Shown in pieces: positions 8,416 through 16,045 of a stretch of DNA of 29,604 nucleotides (position 1 is the stretch's first letter; every line of letters begins with the position of its first letter). The DNA is from Chitinophagaceae bacterium (GTDB lineage Bacteria > Bacteroidota > Bacteroidia > Chitinophagales > Chitinophagaceae), in the NCBI GenBank assembly GCA_021151685.1, contig JAGKWS010000048.1:1-29604 (forward strand), written 5' to 3'. The position numbers and the translations under genes are program-made. The notes beneath the pieces were generated by a model. It was not told where the DNA came from. It was given only the letters and a program-made list of their open reading frames with translations, and made no database searches.

Positions 8416-8895
8416 ATGAAAAAGATAATATTTTTTATATCTGGTGCTTTGCTTTCTGTAGTGTCTTATGCACAACATACATTTTCGTTGCAGGAAATGC
8501 AAAATTTCACTTCGAGGAGTGCCAGTGATTTCGAAACAGCTATGCTGGAGAATGATTATTCGTTGCAAAACAAACTCAGTAACAAAGAATCGAAAGTATA
8601 TGTTAGCGACAATGCTGCTGCTGGTGGCAAGAAGTATAAAATTGTACGCAGACAGGTGACAAACTCGAAAGTGGTAGAAGTAACATTTTATACCACAGAC
8701 AAAAAGTACTACGTAGGCCTGAAAAAGGAACTTGCTGCAAAAGGGTTCAAGGCTATAAAAAATGAAGAAATTACTGTAGAGAATGTACCTGCTACCAAGT
8801 ATCACTTCTTTAATGCCCCAATGAACATCATATTGTGTACTTATACTACCGATGCTTCATGGTTTACGGTACAAGCATACGTAGGGTCAAAATAA
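8416..8895 (+). CDS. Small secreted protein of unknown function
   Basis: I do not recognise this 159-residue protein. It begins MKKIIFFISGALLSVVSYAQ, a clear Sec signal peptide with likely cleavage at SYA-Q (residue 19/20), so it should be periplasmic or surface-exposed. The mature part is rich in Lys, Tyr, Thr and Val in alternating strands (KYKIVRRQVTNSKVVEVTFYTTDKKYYVGLKK is the centre of it), suggesting a small alpha/beta or beta fold. No lipobox is present. An in-frame ATG at 8374 would add 14 residues ahead of the signal peptide and is less likely. The gene lies 75 bases after the kinase gene on the same strand and ends in a strong hairpin at 8921-8956. Confidence 0.8.
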   Translation: MKKIIFFISGALLSVVSYAQHTFSLQEMQNFTSRSASDFETAMLENDYSLQNKLSNKESKVYVSDNAAAGGKKYKIVRRQVTNSKVVEVTFYTTDKKYYVGLKKELAAKGFKAIKNEEITVENVPATKYHFFNAPMNIILCTYTTDASWFTVQAYVGSK

Positions 8896-8920
8896 TACAT
8901 TTGTTCGGGTTTTATTTTCT

Positions 8921-8956
8921 TTATTGAGGCGACTGTATAGTCGCCTCAATAATTTT
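8921..8956 (+). terminator. Terminator after the small secreted protein gene
   Basis: Perfect 14-base arms, TTATTGAGGCGACT (8921-8934) and its complement (8939-8952), with a 4-base loop GTAT, followed by TTTT. It stands between convergent genes, 25 bases past the plus-strand stop. Confidence 0.88.
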
Positions 8957-9032
8957 CACCTCACCATCAATAATTTCCGGCATTTGTAGAAATGATTGAT
9001 TGAATACGGCAAAACCAGAATATTCTACCATA

Positions 9033-9710
9033 TTATTTGGACTGCCCCAGTATCTTGTTGATCTCTGAAGTATCGCCGGTGGTATGTATATTCCAAATAG
9101 TACCTACCATCAGTGCAATACCAATAAGTAACAGACATGCGGCCGAAAACCGCTGCACATAGATAACGGTACGTGCGGTAAGCATTCGTTTGATGCGGTC
9201 GGCAAGAAATACCTTGGCAAAATCTATACCCAGAATGATAACCAAGGCGGTACCGAACAACACAAATCGGAAAATACCGGCTGTATTGGCTGTAATAGCC
9301 ACTGCCCCCAGCCATGTGATGAGGACACCGGGGTTGAGTGTATTGAGTAAAAAGCCACTAAGCCATATGCGAAAGATATCGCCACCCGATATCGCCATTT
9401 GTGCTGCTGAAGGCCGTTTGGGCTTTAGTTTACGTAGCAAACCAAACAACCCCATAGACATAAGTACTACGGCACCACCAAAGCCTATATGTTTCTGGTA
9501 AGGTGTAAGATACTGTAGCCAAGATGCTGCAATATTGGCAATTGTCACGTATAACGCATCGCTAACGGATACGCCCAACACAAAAGCCAAACCAGCTTTG
9601 TAGCTGAAGTTGAGACTGTACCTTATGATAGCAAATAGTGTAGGCCCCACAGAAATGGCCATAAACAACCCTACCAAAATTCCCTTAAATGCTGCGTCTG
9701 CCAATTGCAT
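9033..9710 (-). CDS. LysE/RhtB family exporter
   Basis: A 225-residue inner-membrane protein of the LysE superfamily, which exports amino acids or related small molecules. The start MQLADAAFKGILVGLFMAISVGPTLFAIIRYSL is partly the family signature (G-x-x-x-G-L-x-x-S-x-G-P). About six hydrophobic segments follow, with the conserved LNPGVLITWLGA element (near residue 120), the Asn-Pro motif seen in the middle of LysE proteins. I chose the ATG at 9710; the frame runs to 9752 but the extra 14 residues do not resemble the family. The substrate cannot be told from sequence. It is a single gene convergent with the small secreted protein gene. Confidence 0.88.
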   Translation of the reverse strand: MQLADAAFKGILVGLFMAISVGPTLFAIIRYSLNFSYKAGLAFVLGVSVSDALYVTIANIAASWLQYLTPYQKHIGFGGAVVLMSMGLFGLLRKLKPKRPSAAQMAISGGDIFRIWLSGFLLNTLNPGVLITWLGAVAITANTAGIFRFVLFGTALVIILGIDFAKVFLADRIKRMLTARTVIYVQRFSAACLLLIGIALMVGTIWNIHTTGDTSEINKILGQSK

Positions 9711-9972
9711 GAATCTGCAATTTACTGAATGAAAACCAATGACCGAAACCAATGAAGACTACGAGCGAACAACAGAGCCCATTTAGGCTTTTTTTTGCTT
9801 TTTTATGATTGATTTTGGCTACTACTATGTCACATATCACTATCTGGGGGGCTTTGATAGTCATTTCTGCCACTATTGTATACAAACACTCTCTTCCTGC
9901 TTGCTGTCAATAAATCTTAAACTGGCTCTGATTGCCAAATTGTACCTTTGCGCGCAATAGAGCAAAGTAAAG
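9711..9972. other. Divergent intergenic region, no gene seen
   Basis: 262 bases between the LysE gene (minus) and the barrel gene (plus). It holds a T-rich stretch (about 9786-9806) and the -7 element at 9943-9950. A 66-codon minus-strand frame here (9685-9885) has no supporting features. Confidence 0.5.
9943..9950 (+). promoter_or_regulatory. -7 element TACCTTTG for the barrel protein gene
   Basis: Exact TAnnTTTG match 22 bases before the ATG at 9973. No TTG at -33 spacing. Confidence 0.5.
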
Positions 9973-10839
9973 ATGAATTGGATAAATGTGTTGGCAAAAA
10001 CAGCAGGTGTAGCCATATTGATGGTTTGTAGTGTGGGTGTTGCAATGGCAAAAGAAAAAAAAGCACGTAACAGAGCGATATATGCCAGTTGGGGTTACAA
10101 CAAAGCATGGTACACTAAGTCGACAGTGGGTGTACGGCAGCCAGATTTGGGTAATGACTACAAAATGGTAAAGGTGACAGCGCATGATAATCCCGGATGG
10201 AATCACAGACTACTAAACCAACAATTGACCATACCACAGTACAATTACCGCTTGGGTATGTACTTCAACAAAAAGCAAGACCTTGCTTTTGAATTGAATT
10301 TTGACCATGTGAAATACATAATAGGTGATGGCCAAACCATGACGGTGCAGGGTACCTATGCCAATGCGCCAATTGATAAGAGCATGGTATTTTCCCGTTC
10401 CAACGGTTTCTATTATTTTCTGAACAATGGTGCTAATTTCTTTTGTTTCAATCTGGTGAAGCGAAAAGAAGTATATCACTTGCCCAGCCGTAACCTGTAT
10501 GTAGACTTTACAGGTAAGGCAGGTTTGGGGCCGGTGATACCACATGTGGAGAATAGCCTGTTTGGTAAGCCCAATACGCCACAATTTCAGTTTGGCGGAT
10601 GGAATGCCGGACTGGAAACTGCACTGCGGGTTACTTTTATGAAGTATGCATACATAGAGTTTGCACAAAAGGTAGACTATGCCCGTTACAGTCATCTGAA
10701 GGTATATGAGGGCCGTGCCCGGCAGGCATTTGGTACGTATGAGCTGGTACTGAGCCTGGGTACCATACTGCCTACAACAAAAAACAATCCTTTATTTGTA
10801 AGAGATGCGCCGGTAAGTGAAGACGGCAAAATAAAATAA
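9973..10839 (+). CDS. Outer-membrane beta-barrel protein of unknown function
   Basis: A 288-residue exported protein. The start MNWINVLAKTAGVAILMVCS through AMA is a signal peptide with cleavage near residue 26. The mature part is a run of short alternating strands rich in aromatic and polar residues (IYASWGYNKAWYTKS, PQYNYRLGMYFNKKQDLAFEL, NGANFFCFNLV, YVDFTGKAGLGPVIP, YIEFAQKVDYARY) ending in YELVLSLGTILP, as expected for an 8-10-strand outer-membrane barrel. I recall similar unnamed proteins in other Bacteroidota with the same WGYN...TKS, IPQY-RLG and NGANF-FNLV landmarks, but none with a known job. The PagL lipid A deacylase motif is not present. It has its own -7 element. Confidence 0.82.
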   Translation: MNWINVLAKTAGVAILMVCSVGVAMAKEKKARNRAIYASWGYNKAWYTKSTVGVRQPDLGNDYKMVKVTAHDNPGWNHRLLNQQLTIPQYNYRLGMYFNKKQDLAFELNFDHVKYIIGDGQTMTVQGTYANAPIDKSMVFSRSNGFYYFLNNGANFFCFNLVKRKEVYHLPSRNLYVDFTGKAGLGPVIPHVENSLFGKPNTPQFQFGGWNAGLETALRVTFMKYAYIEFAQKVDYARYSHLKVYEGRARQAFGTYELVLSLGTILPTTKNNPLFVRDAPVSEDGKIK

Positions 10840-10949
10840 GAGCCGGTTTAAGAATTATTCATTGCGTTTCTTATGGTTGTGTTTGGCTGCAACTTTGTTA
10901 CTTTTTTTGCCATCCTCACTAACTGCCGAAACCAACAGTAAATAATGGG

Positions 10950-10957
10950 TACATTTG
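10950..10957 (+). promoter_or_regulatory. -7 element TACATTTG for thiH
   Basis: Exact TAnnTTTG match 15 bases before the thiH ATG at 10973. No TPP riboswitch landmarks (CTGAGA and its partner loop) are seen in 10840-10972. Confidence 0.5.
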
Positions 10958-10972
10958 TTTAGCCATTGCTGA

Positions 10973-12106
10973 ATGACCATGTTTGGAGAAGTATTTGAAC
11001 AATATAATTGGGAAGAAGTAACACAAGCCATTTACAGCAAAACTGCTGATGACGTGCAGCATGCATTGCATGCCCGAAAGCGGACTACGGAGGATTTTAT
11101 GGCATTGATTTCGCCAGCTGCAGCCCCGTTTCTGGAGAAAATGGCGCAACTAAGCCAGCAGATAACCCGTAAGCGATTTGGCAAAACGGTACAACTGTAT
11201 GCACCCTTATATTTATCGAACGAATGCCAGAATATATGTACTTATTGCGGCTTTAGTCTGGACAATAAGCTGAAACGCAGAACACTTAGCCCTATAGAAA
11301 TTATGCAGGAGGCTATGTACCTGAAACAACAGGGGTTTGACCATGTGCTACTGGTGACTGGCGAGGCTAATAAAACGGTTGGGGTAGATTACCTGCGAGA
11401 TGCCATCAGGTTGCTGCGCCCTCATTTTGCCAATATATCTATAGAAGTGCAGCCGCTGGAACAAGATGAGTACGAACTACTGATTGCAGAAGGTTTGTAT
11501 GCTGTGTTGGTGTATCAGGAGACCTACCGCAATGCCACATACAAGGAATATCACCCCAAGGGCAAGAAGTCGAATTTTGGCTACCGTTTGGCCACGCCCG
11601 ACCGTTTGGGTGTGGCTGGTATTCATAAAATTGGATTGGGGGTGCTGATAGGATTGGAGGATTGGCGAACGGATAATTTTTTTACGGCACTGCACCTACA
11701 CTATCTGGAGAGGCAATACTGGCAGACCAAGTATAGCATATCGTTTCCTCGGCTGCGGCCTGCGGAAGGGCTAATAGAACCTAATTCGGTAATAACAGAT
11801 CGGGAATTGGTGCAACTGATATGTGCATGGCGCATTTTTGATGAAGAACTGGAATTGTCGGTATCGACCCGCGAAAGTGCTTTGTTCCGAAACAATATCA
11901 TTAAGATGGGAGCTACAACTATCAGTGCGGGGTCTCGCACCAACCCTGGTGGATATGTAGTAGAACCAGAATCGCTGGAGCAATTTTCTATTGACGATAA
12001 CCGGAGTGTGGCAGAAATAAAGATGATGATAGAGCAATGCGGTTATACACCCGTTTGGAAAGACTGGGATCGCTTTGCTGTACAAAACATGGCTCATGCT
12101 GTCTGA
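10973..12106 (+). CDS. thiH: 2-iminoacetate synthase ThiH (radical SAM tyrosine lyase)
   Basis: A 377-residue radical SAM enzyme that splits tyrosine into dehydroglycine and p-cresol, feeding thiazole synthesis for thiamine. The iron-sulfur motif CxxxCxxC is visible as C85, C89 and C92 (NECQNICTYCGF), preceded by the ThiH-typical LYAPLYLSNEC. Further matches are LLVTGEA, SIEVQPLEQDEYELL, VLVYQETY and SFPRLRPAEG. The length matches ThiH of other bacteria. The first ATG (10973) has a -7 element close upstream; an ATG two codons on (10979) is also possible. It overlaps the ThiF-like gene by 11 bases, implying co-translation. The usual partners thiC, thiE, thiG and thiS are absent. Confidence 0.94.
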   Translation: MTMFGEVFEQYNWEEVTQAIYSKTADDVQHALHARKRTTEDFMALISPAAAPFLEKMAQLSQQITRKRFGKTVQLYAPLYLSNECQNICTYCGFSLDNKLKRRTLSPIEIMQEAMYLKQQGFDHVLLVTGEANKTVGVDYLRDAIRLLRPHFANISIEVQPLEQDEYELLIAEGLYAVLVYQETYRNATYKEYHPKGKKSNFGYRLATPDRLGVAGIHKIGLGVLIGLEDWRTDNFFTALHLHYLERQYWQTKYSISFPRLRPAEGLIEPNSVITDRELVQLICAWRIFDEELELSVSTRESALFRNNIIKMGATTISAGSRTNPGGYVVEPESLEQFSIDDNRSVAEIKMMIEQCGYTPVWKDWDRFAVQNMAHAV

Positions 12107-13169
12107 ACAGGAACAACAACGGTATAGCAAGCAAATAATATTGCCTGAAATAGGCATAGGCGGGCAAGAGCTATTGCGTAATGCCCGAGTATTGGTAGCG
12201 GGTGCTGGTGGGCTTGGCTGCCCTGTGTTGCAGTACCTTGCGGCTGCAGGTGTGGGCACACTGGGTATAGCCGATGGTGATGAGGTAGATATAAGTAACC
12301 TGCAAAGACAAGTGTTGTATACCACGGCCGACGTGGGTAAAAGCAAGGCGCAAACTGCCGCAGATAAATTAAAGGAACTGAACCCAAATGTAGATATTGA
12401 GGTATTCAATGAATTTATAGACACGGCAAACGTACTGAAAATTATTGCTGATTTCGATATAGTGGTGGATGGTACTGATAACTTTGCTACCAGATACTTG
12501 CTGAATGATGCCTGCGTAATGGCAGGGAAACCAATGGTGTCGGGTGCTATTTTCAGATTTGAAGGGCAGGTTTCAGTTTTCAACTATAAGGGTGGCCCCA
12601 CATACCGGTGTCTTTTCCCTGAGCCACCCGGTGCAGGAGAATCGCCCAACTGTGCCGAAATAGGTGTAGCGGCAGCCTTGCCAGGCATTGTTGGTTCTAT
12701 ACAAGCCATGGAGGTGATGAAGATTATAACCCAAGCTGGCGATGTTCTTTCGGGCAGATTGCTGGTGATGGATACACTGTCTATGAATAGTCATGTGTTT
12801 TCATTTGCGTTGCAGCCCCACAATCTGAAAATATCTACCCTACCCTCTTTGCAAATGAATGCATGTGCTGTACCAACAACATTACTCACCTATGCCGAAT
12901 GGCAACAACTTACCAACCAGCCCCACGTACAGGTAGTAGATGTGCGGGAACCATACGAACACGAGGAGTATCATATAGGTGGCATAAACGTGCCACTTAG
13001 TACACTTTTAGAGCAATTATCAGTCATTGACCCTTTGTGCCCTGTGGCACTATACTGCGCACGGGGTAGCAGAAGCAAAACAGCCGCTACACTGCTGAGG
13101 CAACATGGATATAAAATGATATATGAGCTGAAAGGTGGTATAAATGCCGCTCCTATGATAAAAAGTTAA
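12096..13169 (+). CDS. ThiF/MoeB-type adenylyltransferase fused to a rhodanese domain
   Basis: A 357-residue two-domain sulfur-transfer enzyme. The E1-like domain (1-250) would adenylate the C-terminal Gly-Gly of a ThiS or MoaD protein: GAGGLG nucleotide loop (36-41), NLQRQ (68-72) and DGTDNF (125-130). The rhodanese domain (about 262-355) carries the persulfide cysteine C321 in CARGSRSK. The zinc-binding CxxC pairs of E. coli MoeB/ThiF are not intact: the first reads TYRC (T169, C172) and the second NACA near 255-258. C186 in NCAE is kept. The ATG at 12096 starts inside thiH. Linkage to thiH suggests the ThiF role; MoeB is the alternative. The stop shares bases with the convergent lipoprotein gene. 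Confidence 0.9.
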   Translation: MLSEQEQQRYSKQIILPEIGIGGQELLRNARVLVAGAGGLGCPVLQYLAAAGVGTLGIADGDEVDISNLQRQVLYTTADVGKSKAQTAADKLKELNPNVDIEVFNEFIDTANVLKIIADFDIVVDGTDNFATRYLLNDACVMAGKPMVSGAIFRFEGQVSVFNYKGGPTYRCLFPEPPGAGESPNCAEIGVAAALPGIVGSIQAMEVMKIITQAGDVLSGRLLVMDTLSMNSHVFSFALQPHNLKISTLPSLQMNACAVPTTLLTYAEWQQLTNQPHVQVVDVREPYEHEEYHIGGINVPLSTLLEQLSVIDPLCPVALYCARGSRSKTAATLLRQHGYKMIYELKGGINAAPMIKS

Positions 13170-13648
13170 CGAAGTGCTGCCACTTTGAACTTGCCATCTA
13201 CAATAGATACAGTATCGGCAACGAAGTTGAAAACACCGGACAGTAAATTGCTTGTATCGCTTTGTATGGTAATGGTGCCGGATGAGGAGAAGTGCCGGAT
13301 ATTGCCATTGTAGTATGTTGCCGTTACTGATGGTGGAGAAACTTTGTAGGCACCTACTCCTTTGAAGTCGTTGATATTGAATGTGATGGTACTTGCCAAG
13401 CCACCTCTGCGCTGCGTAGCGGTTATCATCAGTTCCCACACGGCGGTATCGTTATCCATCCGCTCTATTTTGTAACTGTATGCCGAATCGGTTTTCCATG
13501 TGGCACCATTTACCAATGCACTCATAGATAGTTGTGCGGCAAGGCTACTGTCGGGTTTAATGCTTGGTACATCTGACGGACCTTTGGCCTTGCGACAAGC
13601 GTACAACAAAATACCACTCATAAAAAAAATAACCAACAGCCTATACAT
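13166..13648 (-). CDS. Lipoprotein, DUF6252-like
   Basis: A 160-residue putative lipoprotein. The signal peptide ends in the lipobox LLYAC, giving lipidated C18. The mature part has SALVNGATWKTDSA near the start, an ITFNINDFKGVGAYKVS centre and a SGVFNFVADTVSIVDGKFKVAAL end, which resembles the small beta-sandwich lipoproteins grouped as DUF6252 in Bacteroidota; that assignment is from memory. It is a paralogue of the gene at 13771-14235, which lies upstream on the same strand, so both may belong to one transcript. Its stop codon overlaps that of the ThiF-like gene in the palindrome TTAA (13166-13169). Function unknown. Confidence 0.82.
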   Translation of the reverse strand: MYRLLVIFFMSGILLYACRKAKGPSDVPSIKPDSSLAAQLSMSALVNGATWKTDSAYSYKIERMDNDTAVWELMITATQRRGGLASTITFNINDFKGVGAYKVSPPSVTATYYNGNIRHFSSSGTITIQSDTSNLLSGVFNFVADTVSIVDGKFKVAALR

Positions 13649-13770
13649 ATAAGGGTTTTAATGTAAGTTGTATAATTGCAGCGCAATACCGTTATGATTA
13701 GATACGAATATGCACTATACTGCCTACCTGTTCTGCCATCAATAACGTAAATATTCTGTTTATAGTATGC

Positions 13771-14235
13771 TTACGGATTGTTGGCCACATACAAACCATT
13801 GGTAATGGCGATACCATCGTTGGTATTGAATGAAAAGTAGCCTGACGTAACCGTAGTGGAAACTGATGTAATATTAACAACGCCACCCAATGCCACACCA
13901 ACGGCACCACCATGATAGTATACGCCCGAAGCTGCACCCTGAGAAATGGAAAAAGTACCAGGTTTGCGCTTATAATTTGCAACAGTAAGTACAATTTTGT
14001 CGTATGGGCTTACGCGGTCTGAAGCATAACCGGTGATAACGAGTGTAGTGGTAGTGTCGTATCGTTGTGTGTCTATAGTAGCGGTAGTAACTGCAGATGC
14101 CACGAACTTATAAGAACCAATGTCCGCAGTCATAGAAGGATTTGTAGTGGTTACATATGGTTTGTTTTTGATGCAACCCATAGATGCCATACAACAAACC
14201 GCTACTGCTACTGCCGGAACAATAAATTTCTTCAT
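13771..14235 (-). CDS. Lipoprotein, paralogue of the 13166-13648 product
   Basis: A 154-residue putative lipoprotein. The start MKKFIVPAVAVAVCCMASMGC has a hydrophobic signal and a lipobox ending at C21. The mature region contains PGTFSISQGAASGVYYHGG, GVVNITSVSTTVTSGYFSFN and ITNGLYVA, which align in order with GAYKVSPPSVTATYYNGN, GTITIQSDTSNLLSGVFNF and IVDGKFKVA of the downstream neighbour. Both therefore share the same small beta-rich fold. The genes are 122 bases apart. It diverges from the ECF sigma gene with 187 bases between starts. Function unknown; probably anchored to the outer membrane. Confidence 0.82.
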   Translation of the reverse strand: MKKFIVPAVAVAVCCMASMGCIKNKPYVTTTNPSMTADIGSYKFVASAVTTATIDTQRYDTTTTLVITGYASDRVSPYDKIVLTVANYKRKPGTFSISQGAASGVYYHGGAVGVALGGVVNITSVSTTVTSGYFSFNTNDGIAITNGLYVANNP

Positions 14236-14395
14236 GCTTCGATGTTTGCGCTAAGATAATTCAAAATAATCGTAAACCAATAGTTTGCTGTGGGCAACTG
14301 TGTATCGTAATGGTGTCGAAAAAATATTTTGTGCAGCAATAGGGGTATGGCACGTTTAAGGTGTCTTGTAATGGAGAAGGAGCGATAGAAGCGTG

Positions 14396-14403
14396 TAATT
14401 TTG
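14396..14403 (+). promoter_or_regulatory. -7 element TAATTTTG for the ECF sigma gene
   Basis: Exact TAnnTTTG match 19 bases before the sigma factor ATG. This suggests housekeeping sigma drives the basal level; an ECF-type promoter could not be recognised by eye. Confidence 0.45.
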
Positions 14404-14422
14404 ATAACAGATACTAACAATA

Positions 14423-14983
14423 ATGGGTAGCGAAACAAGTATTTCTACACAAACATTCACTGCACAAGCAATAGAAGAGGCATTTCGGGAGCACTTTCAG
14501 GGGCTGTACCGGTATGCCTGCACCATGCTGAGCGATGAGCCAATGGCTGAAGAAATGGTGCAGAATGTATTTTATAAGTTGTGGAAAAACAGAGATAATA
14601 TTTCCATCAACCAGTCGGTGGCATCGTACCTGTACCGTAGCGTGTATCACGAATGCCTGAATTACCTGAAACACATGAAAGTAAGAGCCGCATACGAGAA
14701 ACATGCAAGCAGAGTAATGGAGCAGATGAATAACGCAGCAGACAGGCTGAAACTAAAAGAGCTGGAAAACAAACTGGATGAGGCATTGAAAGAGCTGCCA
14801 GAGCAATGCCGTACCATATTTCAGATGAGCCGATTTGAAGAGATGAAATACATGGAGATAGCTGGGAAATTGGGTATATCGGTAAAGACTGTAGAAAACC
14901 AAATGGGGAAGGCATTGAAAATGTTGCGTAGTAAGCTGGCAGACTTTTTACCAATACTTATTTACATTCTTACAAACCTTTAA
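14423..14983 (+). CDS. ECF sigma-70 factor, Bacteroides-expansion type
   Basis: A 186-residue ECF RNA polymerase sigma factor. Region 2 covers about 20-90 (FREHFQGLYRYACTMLSDEPMAEEMVQNVFYKLWKN, with the DNA-melting and -10 contacts) and region 4 about 120-175 (ELPEQCRTIFQMSRFEEMKYMEIAGKLGISVKTVENQMGKAL as helix-turn-helix). PEQCR-IF-MSRFE and SVKTVE-Q are hallmarks of the Bacteroidota sigma family TIGR02985. It is directly followed (29 bases) by a FecR-type anti-sigma factor and then by an STN-domain protein, the classic order of a cell-surface signalling unit. The C-terminal tail after region 4 is hydrophobic (PILIYILTNL), which is common in this group. Confidence 0.95.
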   Translation: MGSETSISTQTFTAQAIEEAFREHFQGLYRYACTMLSDEPMAEEMVQNVFYKLWKNRDNISINQSVASYLYRSVYHECLNYLKHMKVRAAYEKHASRVMEQMNNAADRLKLKELENKLDEALKELPEQCRTIFQMSRFEEMKYMEIAGKLGISVKTVENQMGKALKMLRSKLADFLPILIYILTNL

Positions 14984-15012
14984 TAACAAGCAAAGTGAAT
15001 AATAACAGGAAT

Positions 15013-15999
15013 ATGAGTGATGATGTGCTTGTGAAGCACTTGCTGGGCGAAGCAAATGAAGCAGAGCAGCAGGAAGTGCGGGAGTGGATAGCTGCAAGTG
15101 CCGAAAACAGAAAATACTATGAACAGTTGAGACTGATATGGGAGCAAAGTAAGCACCTGCAACCAACGCAAACTGTTGATACCAATGCTGCCTGGAACCG
15201 GTTGATGCAGCGTGTAGAACGGGAAGAAGCTATAGCAACGGTACCTGAAAATGTAACAAAACGTATACCCTTCTGGAACCCGCGAATGCTGGCACGGGCA
15301 GCAGCTATGCTGGTGATGATGGTGGGTGCCGGGTGGCTTATTTACACTGCTACTGACAATGGCGACATGATGATGGTGGCATCGGCAGAGAAGGTGCTGA
15401 AGCATACACTGCCAGATGGTACTACGGTTACGTTGAATAAACATTCGGCTATATCTTATGCAGGGCACTTTGATGGTGAAAAACGTAGTGTAAAATTGGA
15501 AGGAGAGGCGTTTTTTGATGTGACACCCGATAAGAAGAGACCTTTTGTTATTGATGCAGGCAATTCGTCGGTGACGGTTGTTGGAACAACATTTAATGTG
15601 AAAAGCCGGAAGGATATTACCGAAGTAATAGTAGAAAGTGGAGTAGTAGAGGTAGCGAAAAGTAAATACTTTGTGAGGCTGAAACCCGGAGAGCGTGCCA
15701 CGGTATCAGCAGACAAAGATAGTCCGGTAGCATCGCGTACTACAGATTCTTTGTATAATTACTACCGCACCAACGAGTTTATATGTGATGGTATACCTTT
15801 GAGCAAATTGATGGCTACCATTAGTGAGGTGTATGAGGTGCATGTAGTAATAAAGGATGCCCATTTGGCTGCTTTGCGTATTAATACAACGCTCAGTACT
15901 AATCTGGATGAAATATTGGAAGTTATTTCAAGTACATTCCGTAAGCAACTAAAAATTGAGCGAAAAGGGAAAACAATTGTAGTAAGTGCCACGCAATAA
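15013..15999 (+). CDS. FecR family anti-sigma factor (DUF4974)
   Basis: A 328-residue inner-membrane anti-sigma factor. A cytoplasmic N-terminal part (1-90; VKHLLGEANEAEQQEVREWI) binds the sigma factor in this family. One membrane segment lies at about 93-113. The periplasmic FecR domain (about 125-225) shows HTLPDGTTVTLNKHSAISY, KLEGEAFFDV and VVGTTFNVKS. A C-terminal DUF4974/STN-like domain (about 265-326) shows DGIPLSKLMATISEVYEVHV. The ATG at 15013 follows AGGAAT; a GTG at 14995 would add six residues. Gene order with the sigma gene and the STN-repeat gene implies it relays a signal from the outer-membrane protein to the sigma factor. Confidence 0.94.
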   Translation: MSDDVLVKHLLGEANEAEQQEVREWIAASAENRKYYEQLRLIWEQSKHLQPTQTVDTNAAWNRLMQRVEREEAIATVPENVTKRIPFWNPRMLARAAAMLVMMVGAGWLIYTATDNGDMMMVASAEKVLKHTLPDGTTVTLNKHSAISYAGHFDGEKRSVKLEGEAFFDVTPDKKRPFVIDAGNSSVTVVGTTFNVKSRKDITEVIVESGVVEVAKSKYFVRLKPGERATVSADKDSPVASRTTDSLYNYYRTNEFICDGIPLSKLMATISEVYEVHVVIKDAHLAALRINTTLSTNLDEILEVISSTFRKQLKIERKGKTIVVSATQ

Positions 16000-16045
16000 C
16001 ATAGTGCAAACTTGTATAGGACTACAGCATACTATTATCACCATT

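Noticed and set aside
9685..9885. Minus-strand 66-codon frame in the divergent intergenic region
   Set aside because: No signal peptide, domain or start signal, and it overlaps the LysE start.
10840..10972. Possible TPP riboswitch before thiH
   Set aside because: The conserved CTGAGA and pyrophosphate-loop elements are not present; only a -7 element is seen.
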